A stretch of 64,000 bases of DNA from Stramonita haemastoma (taxonomy: Eukaryota > Mollusca > Gastropoda > Neogastropoda > Muricidae), in assembly GCA_030674155.1 (NCBI GenBank), contig CM060344.1:29880688-29944687 (forward strand), read 5' to 3'. Made by a program: the position numbers and the translations under genes. Under the pieces are notes generated by a model, which saw only the letters and a list, made by a program, of their open reading frames with translations, did no database searches and was not told the origin of the DNA. Shown here piece after piece: positions 49,978 to 62,454 of the stretch; position 1 is the first letter of the stretch; each line of letters starts with the position of its first letter.

Positions 49978-50650
49978 GGCTTGTTATTGGGGTAAATAGT
50001 TATCTCCTTTGTTGGAATAACACAACTAACACAAAAAGAAATATAACTAGAAACAACATCAGTGAGCTCATTGAGATCAGAACACACGTTACAAAACATA
50101 TCCCAGTCAGTGCAGTCAAAGCAGCCTTGCAATGTAGCTATACTATCAGCAGTCCATTTCTTTGTGGTCTTGTGGGCTGGAGTCACTGAAACACTGACTG
50201 GTAGTGGGTGCTAGTAAAACGCAGTTGTGGTCGGATGATCCCAGGGGAAGTAAAGGCAATGATTTATACGGGCCTGCTACAGTCCCATAGCACAAATCAA
50301 GAATCTTATTACGGCGCATGGGGCAGGTCACGTACTGTTCATAGTTCTTCAATGTTTTACTAAAAGAACAACTATTAAAATCACCCAGGATAAACTTTAG
50401 GGCATCAGGGGATATAGAGTCTAACACATGGAGGTGATCTAAGATGTATTCCGTTGCTCTGGCCACTTTTGCTTTGGGGTGAATGTAGACTAAAGTAAAA
50501 AAAAGTTGTGGGAATTCCCGCAGTAGATAAAAGGGCCGGAGTGAAATTGAAAGCAGCTCAATGTCTTCCACAGACAGCGTCGATCTAATTTTAACCTCGC
50601 GGCACCAACTCTCATTGACGTAGAAGCACGTACTAGAAGTTCGTAGAAGT
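49930..50650 (-). pseudogene. LINE endonuclease (APE type) and linker, 5'-truncated and frameshifted
   Basis: Reading from about 50650, the reverse strand encodes TCFYVNESWCREVKI, RPFYLLREFPQLFF, VYIHPKAKVARATEYI, FILGDFNSCSF (catalytic GDFN, near 50380), ILDLCYGTVAGPYKSLPL and GSSDHNCVLLAPT (SDHN, near 50230). These are the C-terminal motifs of the endonuclease/exonuclease/phosphatase fold used by LINEs to nick target DNA. The N-terminal catalytic Asn and Glu are missing through truncation. Near 50180-50215 the frame shifts: the continuation TPAHKTTKKWTADSIATL, CFDCTDWDMF and YPNNKPWVTKDL lies one frame over, and this linker runs on to about 49930. Confidence 0.8.
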
Positions 50651-53600
50651 TTGTACTTTTATTGGCTGGGTTAAAAATCCAACCCACCTTTTTTTTTATC
50701 CCATACTTTTGTCTCAAATCTAACCCACTGTTTTCTGGTCAGGTCCAAATCCAGCCTCATTTTGTTTTTGTAGTACAGAGTCACTCATTTCTGATCAGGT
50801 CCAAAATCCAACCCACCTTTTCCTGGGCATGTCCAAAATCTGATCCACCTTTTCTTAGACAGGTCCAAAATCAAACCCACCATTTCCTGGTCAGGTCTAA
50901 AATCACACCCCCAAATCCTTTGTCAGGTCCAAAATCTGATCCACCTATTACTGGTTAGGTCCAAAATCCAACCCACCAATTCCTGATCAGGTCAAAAATC
51001 TGATCAGTTTCCTGGTCAGGTCCCAAATCCATCGCACCATTACCTGGTCAGGTCCAGAATCTGATAAACCTTTTCCTGGATGGGTCCAAAAGCCAATCCA
51101 CCTTTTCCTGGTCAGGTCGAAAATTCAGTCCACTCACCTTTTCTCATAGTGTCAAATCAACCTTTTATTGATTGGGTTAAAAGTCCAACCCACCTTTTCC
51201 TTATCCTGTACAAAATGCAACCCACCCCATCATAGTTTTGTCTTCAATCTGACCTACTATTATCTGGTCAGGTCCAAATTTGACCTCATTTGGTGTTTGT
51301 ACTAAAAACCCACCTATTCCTGGTAAGGTCCTAAATCCAACCCACCTTTGCCTGGTCATGTCCAAAATCTGATCAAGGTTTTCCTGGTTAGGTCCAAAAT
51401 CCAACTCACCATTTCCTGGTCAGGCTAAAAAAATCCAACCCACCATTTCCTATTCAAGACCAAAATGCAACCCACCATTTCCTGGCCAGGTCCAAAATCT
51501 ATTCCACCTTTTCCTGATCAGGTCCAAAATCAAACCCACCAATTGCTTGTCAGGTTTTAAATCCATTTAAATAAATGGTTTTAAACACCATGCCATGGTC
51601 AGGTCCAAAATCTGATCCACCTTTTTCTGGTCAGGTTCAAAATCCAACCCACCATTTCCTGGTCAGGTCCAAAATCCAACCCACCTTTTCCTGGTCAGAT
51701 CCAAAATACAATCCACCTTTTCCTTGTCAGGTCCAAAATCTGATCCACCTTTTCCTGGACAGTTCTAAAATCCAACCCACCATTTCCTGGTCAGGTCTGA
51801 AATTCAGTCTACACATGTTTTCTCATCATCCAAAATTAACCTTTTATTGGCTGGGTTAAAAATTCAACCCACCTTTTTCTTATCCGGTCCAGAATGCAAC
51901 CCACTTTTTCATCATTTTGTCTCAAATCTAACCCAGTATTTTCTTGTCAGGTCAAAATCAAACCTCATTTTGTGTTTGTAGTACAGACCCACATATCCCT
52001 TGTCAGGTCCAAAATCGAACCCACCAGTTCCTGGTCAGGTCAAAAATCTGATCCAACTTTTCCTGGTCAGGTCCAAAATCCAGCCCACCATTTCTCTAGT
52101 CACATCCAAAATCTGATCCCCCTTTTCCTGGTCAGGTCCAGAATCCAATCAGTAAAATGTCTTTCTTTCTAAAACAGTTTTGCTGGTGCAATGAAAAATC
52201 TGAGTAACTTTTTGCTGATTGAGTCAAACCTCCAAACTACTATATTTTGGTCAGGTACAAAAATGAACACAGCTATTCCTTGTCAGGTCCAAAATTCAAC
52301 CCATCATTTCCTGTTCAAGTCCAAAATCTGATCATCCTTTTCCTGGTCAGGTCCAAAATCGAACCTACCATTACATTGTCAGGTCCAAAATCCAACCCAC
52401 CATTCCCTGGCTAGGTCCAAAATGTTATCCACCTATTACTGGTGAGGTCCAAAATCCAACCCACCAATTCCTTGTCAGGTATAAAATCTGATCCACTGTT
52501 TCCTCGTCAGGTCCAAAATCCAACCCACAATTTCCTGGTCAAGTCAAAAATTCAATCTACCCACCTTTTTCTCATCGTCTAAAATCCACCTTTTATTGGT
52601 TGGGTTAAAAGTCCAACCCACCTTTTCCTTATCCTGTCCAAAATGCAACCCACCTCTTTGTACATTTCTCTCAAACCTATCCCACTACTTTCTGGTTAGG
52701 TGTAAATCAAACCTCATATTGTATTTTTAGTAAAGACCCACCTATTTTTGGTAAGGTCCAAAAATCCAACCTACCTTTCCCTGGTCATTTCCAAAATCTG
52801 ATCCACCTTTTCCTGGTCAGGTCCAAAATCAAACCCACCATTTTCTGGTCAATTCCAAAACACAACCAACCATTTCCTGGTCAGGTCCAAAATCTGATCA
52901 ATATTTTCCTGTTCAGGTCCAAAATCCAACCCACCATTCCATGATCATGTTATAAATCTGATCCAATATTTCTTGTTAGGTTTAACAGGTCCCAAAATTA
53001 ACCAACCTATTCCTGATCAGGTCCAAAATCCAACCCACCATTTCCTGGTGAGGTCCAAAATCTCATCCACTTTTTTCTTGTCATGTTGAAATTCCAACCC
53101 ACCTTTCCCTGGTCAGGTCCAAACACCAACCCACCATTTCTGGTCAGCTCCAAAATTTGATCCACCAATTCCTGGTCAGGTCCACAATCCAACCCTTGTT
53201 TTCCTGGTCAGGTCCAAAATCCAATCCACCAATTCAAGTTTAGGTCCAAAATCCAACCCGAGAATCCCTGGCCAGGCCCAAAATCTTATCCACCTATTAC
53301 TGGTCAAGTCCAATATCCAACCCACCATTTCCTGGTCAGGTCCAAAATCTGATGCACCTTTTCTTGGATGGGTCCAAAAGCCAATCCACCCTTTCCTGGT
53401 CAGGTCCAAAATTCAGTCTACCAACCTGTTCTCATCATCTAAAGTCCACCTTTTATTAGTTGGGTTAAAAGTCCAACCCACCTTTTCCTTATCCTATCGA
53501 AAATGGAACTCAACTTTTTGTTCTTTTGTTTCGAATCTAACCCACTATTTTGTGGTTAAAGCCAAATCGAACCTCATTTTCTGTTTGTAGTAAAGACCCA

Positions 53601-56600
53601 CCTATATCTGGTCAGGTCCAAAATCCAACCCACCTTTTCCTGTTCATGTCCAAAATTTGATCCACCAATTCCTGGTCAGGTCCAAATTCACACCCACCAG
53701 TCCATGGTCAGGTCCAAAATCTTATCCAATTAATGCTGGTCAGGTCCAAAATCAAACCCAGCATTTCCTGGTCAGGTCCAAAATCGGATCCACCTTTTCC
53801 TGGTTAGGTCCAAAATTCACCCTAAAATTTCCTGGTTAAGGTAAAAAATCTGATCCACCTTTTTCCTTGAAGTTTCCAAAATCCAACCCACCATTTCCTT
53901 GTCAGGTCCAAAATTTACTCTACACTTGTTTCCTCATCGTCTAAAATGAGCCTTTTAATGGTTGGGTTAAAAATCCAATCCACCTTTTCCTTATCCCGTC
54001 CTAAATAAAACGCACCTCTTTGTCATTTTGTCTCAAAACTAACCCAATATTTTCTGGTCAGGTCCAACTCCAATCTCATTTTGTGTTTGTAGTACAGGCC
54101 CACACATTCTTGGTCAGGTCCAAAATCCAACCCATCATTTCCTGGTCAGGTCTAAAATCTGAACCACGTTTTTCTAGTAAGGTCCAATATCGAACCCACT
54201 ATTTCCTTGTCAGGTTCCAAATCCAACCCACCAATTTTTGATCAGGCCCATAATCTGATCCACCTTTTCCTGGTCAGGTTCAAAATCGAACCCACTATTT
54301 CCTGGTCAAGTCCCAAATGCAACCAACCATTTCCTGGTCAGGTCCAAAAATTTATACATGTTTTCCTCGTCAGATCCAAAATTGAAGCCACCATTTCCTT
54401 GTCAGATCAAAAATCAAACCCAACATTCCATGGTCAGGTTCAAATCCTGATCCACCTATTCCTGGTCAGGTCTAATAGGTCCAAAAACCATTCAACCTAT
54501 TCCTGGTCAGGTCCACTATCAAGTCCACCATTTCCTGGTCAGATCCAAATTGTTATCCACCTTTTTCTGGTCAGGTCCCAAATCCAACCCACAATTTCCT
54601 GGTCAAGTCCAAAACGCAATCCACCATTTCCTGGTCAGGTAAAAAATCTGATACGTATTTTCCTGGTCATTTCCAAAATCCAACCCACCATTTCGTGGTA
54701 AGGGTCAAAATCTCATCCAGCTTTTCCTTGTCAGGTCAAAAATCCAACCCACCATTTCCTGGTCAGGTCCAAAATCCAACTCACCATTTCCTGATCAGGT
54801 CCAAAATCTGATCCATATTTTCCTGGTCAGGTCCAAAATCCAAACCACTTATTCCTGGTCAAGTAAAAAATGCAACCCACCATTTCCTGATCAAGTCCAA
54901 AATCTGATCCATATTTCCTTGGTAAGGTCCAAAATCAAATCCACTTTTTCCTGATTGGGTCAAAACTTCAACCCACCATTTCATAGTGAGGTGAAAAAAT
55001 CTGATCTACCTATTCCTGGTCATGTTTAAAATCAAACCCAGCACTTCCTGGTCAGTTCCAAAATCTAATCCACCTTTTCTTGGTCAGGTCTAAAATCCAA
55101 CCCACCATTTCCAGGTCAGATCTGCAATCTGATCCACCTTTTACTGAACAGATCCAAAATCCAATCCTCCTTTTCCTGGTTAGGTCAAAAGTACAGTCTT
55201 CCCATCTTTTCTGATCGTCTGAAATCCACCTTTTCTTAGTTGGGTTAAAAATCCAACCCACATTTTCCTTATTCATCCAAAATGGAACCTGTCTCTTTGT
55301 ACTTTTTGTCTTAGATCTTAACCCAGGATTATCTGGTCAGGTCCAAATCCAAGCTCATTTTCTCTTTGTTGTATACACCCATCTTTTCCTGGTCAGGTCC
55401 AAAATCCAACCCACCTTTTCCTTGTCAGGTCCAAAATCCAACCCACCATTTCCTGGTCAGGTCCAAAATGAAACCCACCATTTCCGGGTCAGGTCCAAAA
55501 TCTGATCCATCTTTTCCTGGTCAGATCAAAAATCCAACCCACCTTTTCATGGTCAGGTCTAAAATCTGATGAACCTTTTCCTGGTCAGGTCAAAAATCAA
55601 ACCCACCATTTCCTGGTCAGGTCCAAAATGGAACCTACCAATTCATGGTGAGGTCAAACATCCAACCCAACGTATCCTGGTCAAATCCAAAATGCAACCC
55701 GCCATTTTCTGATCAAGTCCAAAATTTGATCCATATTTTCCAGGTCAGGTCCCAAATCCAAACCACCATTTTCTGCTCAGGTCAAAATTCAACCCACCCA
55801 CCATTGCCTGCTAAGGTCAAAATCTGATCTACAAAATCCTGGTCAGGTCCAAAATCCAACCCACCATTTCCTGGTCAGGTCCAAAATCTAATCCACCTTT
55901 TCCTGGTCAGGTCTAAAATCTGATCAACCTTTTCCTGGTCAGGTCAAGAATCAAACCCACCATTTCCTTGTCAGGGCCAAAATGCAACCCACCATTTTCT
56001 GGTCAGTTTCAAAATTCAACCCACCATTCCCTGGTAAAGTCAAAATCTGATCCACAAAATCTGGTCAGGTCCAAAATCCAACCCACCATTTCCTGGTCAG
56101 ATCCAAAATCTAATCCACCTTTTCCTGGTCAGGTCCATAATCTAACCGATCATTTCTTGGTCAGGTCCAAAATCTCATCCACCTTTTCCTAGACGGGTCC
56201 AAAATCCAATCCTCTTTTTCCTGGTCAGGTCCAAAGTTCAGTCTACCCAGCTTTTCTCATCATCTAAAATCCATTTTTTATTAGTTGGGTTAAAACTCCA
56301 ACCCATCTTTTCCTTATCCCGTCCAAATACCAACTCCCCTCTTTGTACTTTTGTCTCAAATCTAACCCACTATTTCCTGGTGAAGTCCTAATCCAACTTC
56401 ATTTTGTATTTGTAGTACAGACCCACCTTTTCCTGATAAGGTCCAAAATTCAACTCACCTTTTCCTGGCCAGGTCCAAAATCAAACCCACTACTTCCTTG
56501 TCAGGTACAAAATCCAACCCACCATTTCCTAGTTAGGTCCAAAATCTGATCCACCTTTTCCTGGTCAGGTTCAAAATCCAACCCACCACTTCATGGTCAG

Positions 56601-57782
56601 GTCCAAAACCTGATCCACCTTTTCCTGGTCAGGTTCAAAATCCAACCCACCAGTTCCTAGTCAGGTCTAAAATGCAGCCAACTTTCCTGGTCAGGACCAA
56701 AATCTGATCCATATTTTTCTGGTCAGGTCCCAAATCCATCCCATCATTTCCTTGTCAGGTCCAAAATCCAACTCACTATTCCATGGTCAGGTTCAAAATC
56801 TGATCCACCTACTTCTGGTCAGGTCCAACAGGTCCAAATTAAACCCGCCTATTCCTGGTCATGTCCAAAATCCAACCAAACTTTTCCTGGTAAGGGTCAA
56901 AATCTGATCCAGCTTTTCCTTGTCAGGTCAAAAATCCAACCCACCATTTCCTGGTCAGATCCAAAATCCAGCCCACCTTTTCCTGGCCAGGTCCAAAATG
57001 CAACCCACCATTTCCTCGTCAGGTCCAAAATGCAACCCACCATTTCCTGCTCAGGTCCAAAATCTTTTCCATATTTTCTCCATCAGGTCCAAAATCCATC
57101 CCATCATTTCCTTATCAGGTCCAAAATTGAACTCACCATTCCTTGGTCAGATTCAAAATCTGATCTGCTTATTCCTGGTCAGGTCCAACAGGCCCAAATT
57201 CCAAGCCTCAAATTCCTGGACAGGTTCAAAATCGAAACCACATTTTCCTGGACAGGTCCAAAATCCAATCCACCCTTTCCTGGTCAAGTCGAAAGTTCAG
57301 TCTACCAATTTTTTTCATCTTATAAAATTCACTTTTTATTGGTTGGATTAAAAATCCAACCCACCTTTTCCTTATCCTGTCCAAAATGCAACCCACCTCA
57401 TCATAGTTTTGTCTTAAATATAACCCACTATTTTCTGGTCAGGTCGAAATCCAACATCATTTTGTGTTTGTAGTACAGACCCACCTATTCCTGGTCAGGT
57501 CCAAAATTGAACCCACCTTTTCCTGGTCAGGTCCAAAATCTGATTCACCTTTTCCTGGTCAGGTCCAAAATCCAACGTACCATTTCCTGGTCAGGTCCAA
57601 AATCTTATCCCTCATTTCCTGGTCAGGTCCAAAATCGAACCCAACACTTCCTGGTCAGGTCCAGAATCGAACCCACCATTTCCTGGTCAAGTCCAAAATC
57701 TGATCCATATTTTCCTCTGCAGGTCCAAAATCAACCGACCTATTCCTGGTTGTCCAAAATCCATCCCACCAGTTTGTACCTG

Positions 57783-57952
57783 ACCAAAATGAGGTTGGAT
57801 TTTGACCTAACCAGAAAATACAGGGTTAGATTTGAGACAAAAGTACGAAGACCTGGGTTGCACTTTGGATGGGATGAGGCAAATGTTGGTTATATTTTTA
57901 ACCCAACGAACAAAAGGAGGATTTTAGACAATGAGAAAGCATGGGTAGACTG
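57783..57952 (-). repeat. Inverted class A anchor with private variants
   Basis: This reverse-oriented anchor carries unusual words (reverse complement: CCTCCTTTTGTTCGTTGGG, ATAACCAACATTTGCCTC, AACCCAGGTCTTCG). The same words occur only in the forward anchor at 62812-62976. The two are thus close inverted copies, one on each side of the DIRS-like element. Confidence 0.85.
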
Positions 57953-58183
57953 GTCAGGTACAAAATCTGATCCATCTATTCCTAGTCAGGTCCAAAAGGT
58001 CCAAAATCAACCCACCTATTCCTGGTCAGGTCCAAAATCCAACCCACCACTCCCTGGTCAGGTCCAAAATCTGATCCACGTTTTCCTGGTCAGGTCCAAA
58101 ATCCAACCCACCATTTTCTGGTCAGGTCCAAAATCTGATCAACCTATTCTTAGTCAAATCCAAAATCCAACCCACCAGGTCCA

Positions 58184-58256
58184 AATTCTAACTCATCTCC
58201 CGCTGAAACCTGCACTAAGAGTGCTCTTGAGATAAACACCACTTGCCAGCCGTCAG
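58184..58256 (+). repeat. Left inverted terminal repeat of the DIRS-like element
   Basis: The inner 31 bp (58226-58256, CTTGAGATAAACACC then ACTTGCCAGCCGTCAG) are an exact inverted copy of 62331-62361. The outer 45 bp (58184-58228) are only loosely similar to the outer right repeat, but they are an exact inverted copy of 62092-62136 in the internal complementary region. Confidence 0.85.
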
Positions 58257-59910
58257 TTTTGCGCCTAGCCGCCGGACCAGTCACATCAGGAGAGTGCCTT
58301 CCTTCTCTGTTTTCTGTTCTGTGCCTTTCTTTTAGAGTGTGTGTGCACTATGATCTTTCTTTTTTCCTGTTGGATGTGTACAGCCTTTCTTTTCCGTGTT
58401 CTAGGATTTGGAATTTCTGTGGTGTAGGCTGTGGGGGGAAATGTGTATATATACATAATTGTAAACTATTTGGGCAATTTAAAACAGTCTTGTTTGACTC
58501 AACTGTGAGTACCACCCTAGTCATAATAGTTACCCCCTTTTCTCCCCCTTACTTGAGGAGGAAGTTTTTTCTGCTGAACTCAACAGATGTTCCCTCAGCA
58601 AGTTTACACACAGATTGTGCCTTGATTCAGTAACTTGGAGGCTAAATGCAGGCCATAACATCAATAATTTGGGGATAAACAAAAACAACATTACTAATTT
58701 CTGACTGATGATTAATCTGAATTTGAGGAAATAGAGACAATTATATTTCCCCCACTCACCCCCAAATTTTTTTTATTTAAAATGGAGTAAAGTTCTAATG
58801 AGAAGAAAAGAAATACAGAAAAAGAGGGAGAAAACCATCTCCTGACCTCCTCACCCTACTTTCTGCTGCACAGCGAGCCACTGTAGGGGACCCCCCCCCC
58901 CCCCCCCTTGTCAGATAAGAGGGCTGACTTACATTAAACAGGATGCCAGGCTCAAGGCCATACTGGCCAAGTACCGCATTCCACAATCTGCCGACTCTGT
59001 GCAACGCACACTAAGGAGTCAGCCAGCTATAATGCCTACGGCAATAACAGCTGGCTGTGGAATATACTAAATGGAGCATTGCTTTTTCAGCAACGGTGCA
59101 CGTGCACTGCTGTGAACTGATCGTGCAGGTCAGCATAGCTGTAAGGCAACCTGAGCAGCTAAGGACACCCTGGCAGATGTCCTTTCCCTTACAGGGCATA
59201 CAACCTTTGACCTCTCACCTAGTAGAGAGAAACGCATAACATGCCACTCCATAGACAGTGCAGGCCTTAGTGCAGGCCTTGGTGCTACGCACACACAGCC
59301 GTGAGCAACCCAACGGGGCAAATTTCATAGAGCACTGAAAGAGGCCAAAGTTACCCAGAAACTGAGCATCTCACTCAACGAGTGTAGGGGGGAAAGCTTG
59401 GGGTCAAGGCTAGTGTCATGGGGGTCACAGCTGCAACAGCAGTTGGTATATTTCGTTTTATTTTGGGGTGGTGCTACCAGCCAGACAACCAATGATAGTC
59501 TGAGGGCAATGGGAAATCCCCAAGAGATGAAAGGTGTGATGGAAAGTTTGTCTATAAGGAAACCATCCTTTCCTTTTCCAAATGAGTTCATTTTAAAATA
59601 AAATTAATATTCCCATTGAAGTAATAACTTCATGATAAAATTTTTTATTGCATTTTTGCAATTTTATTGCATCATTGCATTGCATTTATTGCATGGCAAA
59701 TGAGAGAGAAGTGGAATTAAGTCACTTCTGATATATTATAAGTGTTTAACACAGTCAACGGGATGACAATATTCCTTGAGTTATACCCCACAGACTCAAG
59801 TAGCTCAGTAGGAAATGAGGCTGTAGATTCAGAAATCAATAACTGAATATATTTTTCTTGCGAAAAATCTTTGTTTCTAACAGAATGAGTCTGTAAGTTG
59901 TTATATTTCC
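58257..59910 (+). other. 5' part of the DIRS-like element, no recognisable protein
   Basis: This stretch should hold the first reading frame of the element (gag-like in known DIRS elements). The longest forward frame, 124 codons at 58259-58633, is rich in F, C and S and matches nothing I recognise. A run of 17 C (58891-58907) and short frames on both strands around 59010-59600 show no family motif. I see no terminator or RNA gene. Confidence 0.4.
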
Positions 59911-60546
59911 ATAGGAAATGGAATCTATTACATGATTCTCAGTTTGAAAGCCTTTAACAAAAATATACATGGTAAAAAGTTTGATATGGAAACATATAGG
60001 AAGGCCTTAGATTTTATCACAACAGGCCGTTTATTTGCATAAATTGATCTGCATCATGCAGTTTATTCAGTGGCCCATTTTTGAGTGTTGCACATGTTTC
60101 TTAATAGAAGGACAAGTTATACTGTTTCTAAGCTAAAATAAGGGTGTTTTTTTTTTATCATATTCTCATAATTCTGAGCATGGTAGTAGGGGATACAGAA
60201 CATGAGACAGAAGTCATGGAATGGGCTGTTGACAAAGTCAAATCAAACTGATATTTTGGGGGTTGCAAAAAATGATTAAAAATCATAATTAAACCCATGC
60301 AAGAAAATCATCCCATAAAGGGTTTGTTATCAACTCTCAGGAGCTGAGTGTCAGACTTACTGAAGAAAGAGAACTTGAATCTTTCAGTGCTTGCAGTCAC
60401 CTACTAAAGCAAAGAAAAGCTAAAATTTTAACAATGACCTCTTGTTAGGCCCGAGGGCTGCTAGTCTGTTGCTTGCTTGCTTGTGTTCCCCATGGGAAAC
60501 TCCTTTGCCACACTCTGAAATGCAGTAGAAACACTGTTCACAAGTA
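59911..60546 (+). pseudogene. DIRS-type reverse transcriptase remnant
   Basis: From 59932 the frame reads MILSLKAFNKNIHG, KKFDMETYRKALDFITTGR, an in-frame TAA at 60040-60042, then IDLHHAVYSVAH. This matches the DIRS reverse transcriptase pattern in which L-LK-FN is followed by KM-ET and then by the aspartate motif (F-A-S)IDL-HAYYSV. From 60320 another stretch reads GFVINSQELSVRLTEE and, after a TAG at 60446-60448, GLLVCCLLACVPHGKLL, which corresponds to the LGFVINS and VGLLVA-P-VPHG segments that follow the catalytic YxDD in this family. The YxDD itself is not recognisable. Multiple stops and frameshifts mean it is dead. The family call rests on recalled motifs plus the terminal structure. 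Confidence 0.7.
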
Positions 60547-62091
60547 ATAAGTGTGCTGGTAATTCGGACACAAGACTCTGAAGTTATCTCAAACTGAGAG
60601 ATGTTTCTGGCCTTACAGGCTTTACTGTCCTCTGCTATTGATAGTAGTAGATCTGACAATAGCACAACTGTTAGTTGTGCCGAAATTCGGACAGATATAT
60701 GACACTGTTTGTTGTGGATAAAAATGACCTTAAGTGGTATATCACAAACTTACCTCAGCAAAGAGGGAAAATTAAAGTTACACTTACCTAGGCCACACTG
60801 GTTACTGAAACAAAGCTCAAACTACAACTCAAAACTCTAAAGTTATCTCAAACTGAGAGATGTTTCTGGCCTTACAGGCTTTACTGTCCTCTGCTATTGA
60901 TAGTCAGTTCTATTAGATCTGACAATAGCATAACTGTTAGTTGTATTAACTAAAGGGGATCTAGCAGATCATAAACCAAAGTCCAGTTCATGGTATGTTG
61001 AATGGTAGTTTGTACTAAGCCTTCTTAAAGAGGCTGTAGCATTACTTGCTTTCGGGAGAAGGGGACTCTTGCTGCATGCATAAAACAAACTACCTGTTCT
61101 AGATATATATCTTTTTGACCTGACTGACATGCTTATGCAATTGATGCTTGCATTATCAGCTTGAATTATCCCTCTTTCCATTGTTTCCGACCCTCTTTCT
61201 TTGCGCTGCTTCCAAGAGTACTGCCAAAGAATGCCAGACAAAACAGAAGAAATAACTGTTGTGCCTCTGCAGACAAACCCAGATGTTTTACCTCTTGGTG
61301 TAATCAGACCCCTGTTTTCTCAAATAGAGATAGCTTCTGTATCAATCCATGATCCCAACCTCAAACACCATGTGAGGAAGGAACTCAAGGTACTAATATC
61401 TGACAAAGATGGAATACATGTGGCCGACGCTGCCGACACCATCTTGATATATATTAAAATGTTGACACTGAAGAAATTTTAAAATAAAGGGGAAAAAGCT
61501 TACCATGCTTCTTACTCCCCTCACTGGACAATGTTGCCAAAACCTGAATGCACTAGACTTGTCAGGCATGTCAATGATGGACAACAAAATGCACTTTTTA
61601 TTTGCAATTAGGGTATTGAAGCATACTTGACATGGGGATCACCAGGATCCTATAGAACTGACTAAACCAAATGATAGCTAGGTGTTGTAGCAACACTAAT
61701 ATAATACTTGAGAACAGCTTCTCTGAGAAAAGACAATTGTAAAAAATTTTCATTGCCTTACAGGCCCTCAACATAGTATTAACAGAGACACTATTATTAT
61801 AGCTCACTGGAAGCCATACACTCTAGCTGATGCAGACTAAGATACTGATGTTTATACAGCACCAGCCTACTAAGGTGGTTAGTGCTCCTGCCCCAGGCTG
61901 CAGGTGCCTATCAGTGTTGTTATGACAGCTGCTGGCTGGACTAGGGAGTCCATTTACACCTGCTTTTATAGCAAAATGATTAACTGTGGCAAACCACACT
62001 TTGGACAGGTCTTTATGTAATACTAATTTGTCAAAGATGAAGTTGATCTGTTCTTTTTGCAACTCATAACCACTGTTGCTCTAAATATCTT
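60547..62091 (+). other. 3' part of the DIRS-like element, unrecognised
   Basis: RNase H, methyltransferase and tyrosine recombinase domains would be expected here. Frames such as 61201-61482 forward (93 codons, containing ITVVPLQTNPDVLPLGV) and 60969-61241 reverse (90 codons) show no motif I can assign. A direct duplication of about 100 bp (60575-60678 and 60834-60944, sharing TGAGAGATGTTTCTGGCC) lies inside. Beyond that I see nothing. Confidence 0.4.
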
Positions 62092-62227
62092 AAGAGCACT
62101 CTTAGTGCAGGTTTCAGCGGGAGATGAGTTAGAATTGTATAAGACAAGGAGAGACTTACCTGGTAAGTTGAGTCTTGTCGAGAATTCTGACGAATTTCTC
62201 CCGATGAAACCGGAACAGAGTGCACTT
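62092..62227 (+). repeat. Internal complementary region of the DIRS-like element
   Basis: Positions 62092-62136 are an exact inverted copy of the left end (58184-58228). Positions 62133-62227 are an inverted copy of the right end (62359-62454), with one indel and about one mismatch. The two halves abut at AATT. This is the internal complementary region that defines DIRS elements and spells the junction of a circular intermediate, right end to left end. Confidence 0.85.
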
Positions 62228-62330
62228 GCCCTCCCTTTAATTCTGTTACCCACCCATATAGACCAGTACCTCTATAACTTGTGTTTTGTGTCTTCACTGA
62301 CTCAGTGTTTATTCGTTGCACTCTCAATGA

Positions 62331-62454
62331 CTGACGGCTGGCAAGTGGTGTTTATCTCAAGTGCACTCTGTTCCGGTTTCATCGGGAGAAATTCGTCAGA
62401 ACTCTCGACAAGACTCAACTTACCAGGTTAAGTCTCTCCTTGTCTTATACAATT
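62331..62454 (+). repeat. Right inverted terminal repeat of the DIRS-like element
   Basis: It begins CTGACGGCTGGCAAGTGG (inverted match to the left repeat) and ends CTTGTCTTATACAATT at the satellite boundary. It is about 50 bp longer than the left repeat; unequal terminal repeats are normal in DIRS elements. Confidence 0.85.

Larger units (their letters stand above)
58184..62454 (+). mobile_element. DIRS-like tyrosine-recombinase retrotransposon, decayed
   Basis: The 4.27-kb insert into class A satellite has inverted terminal repeats and an internal complementary region. It has reverse transcriptase remnants on the forward strand at about 59920-60546. The left end starts AATTCTAACTCATC and the right end finishes TCTTATACAATT. 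Removing the insert while keeping one AATT leaves satellite of exactly consensus length, with no target duplication, as expected for recombinase-mediated integration. I could not recognise gag, RNase H, methyltransferase or tyrosine recombinase with confidence, probably because of decay. The interior also contains a C run (58891-58907) and an internal 100-bp direct duplication. Confidence 0.8.

Noticed and set aside
57507..58235. The 242-codon forward frame as a gene
   Set aside because: It runs through class A monomers, an inverted anchor and into the end of the DIRS-like element. It is the longest chance product of the same repeat.
58259..58633. A host gene (124-codon forward frame) between satellite blocks
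   Set aside because: It lies inside the inverted terminal repeats of the DIRS-like element and matches nothing I recognise. The composition is poor in charged residues and the frame starts within the terminal repeat region.
62133..62454. A separate 320-bp palindromic MITE nested at the end of the DIRS-like element
   Set aside because: The inverted pair 62133-62227 and 62359-62454 could be read that way. However, the adjoining 62092-62136 is an exact inverted copy of the far left end at 58184, which a separate MITE would not explain and a DIRS internal complementary region does.
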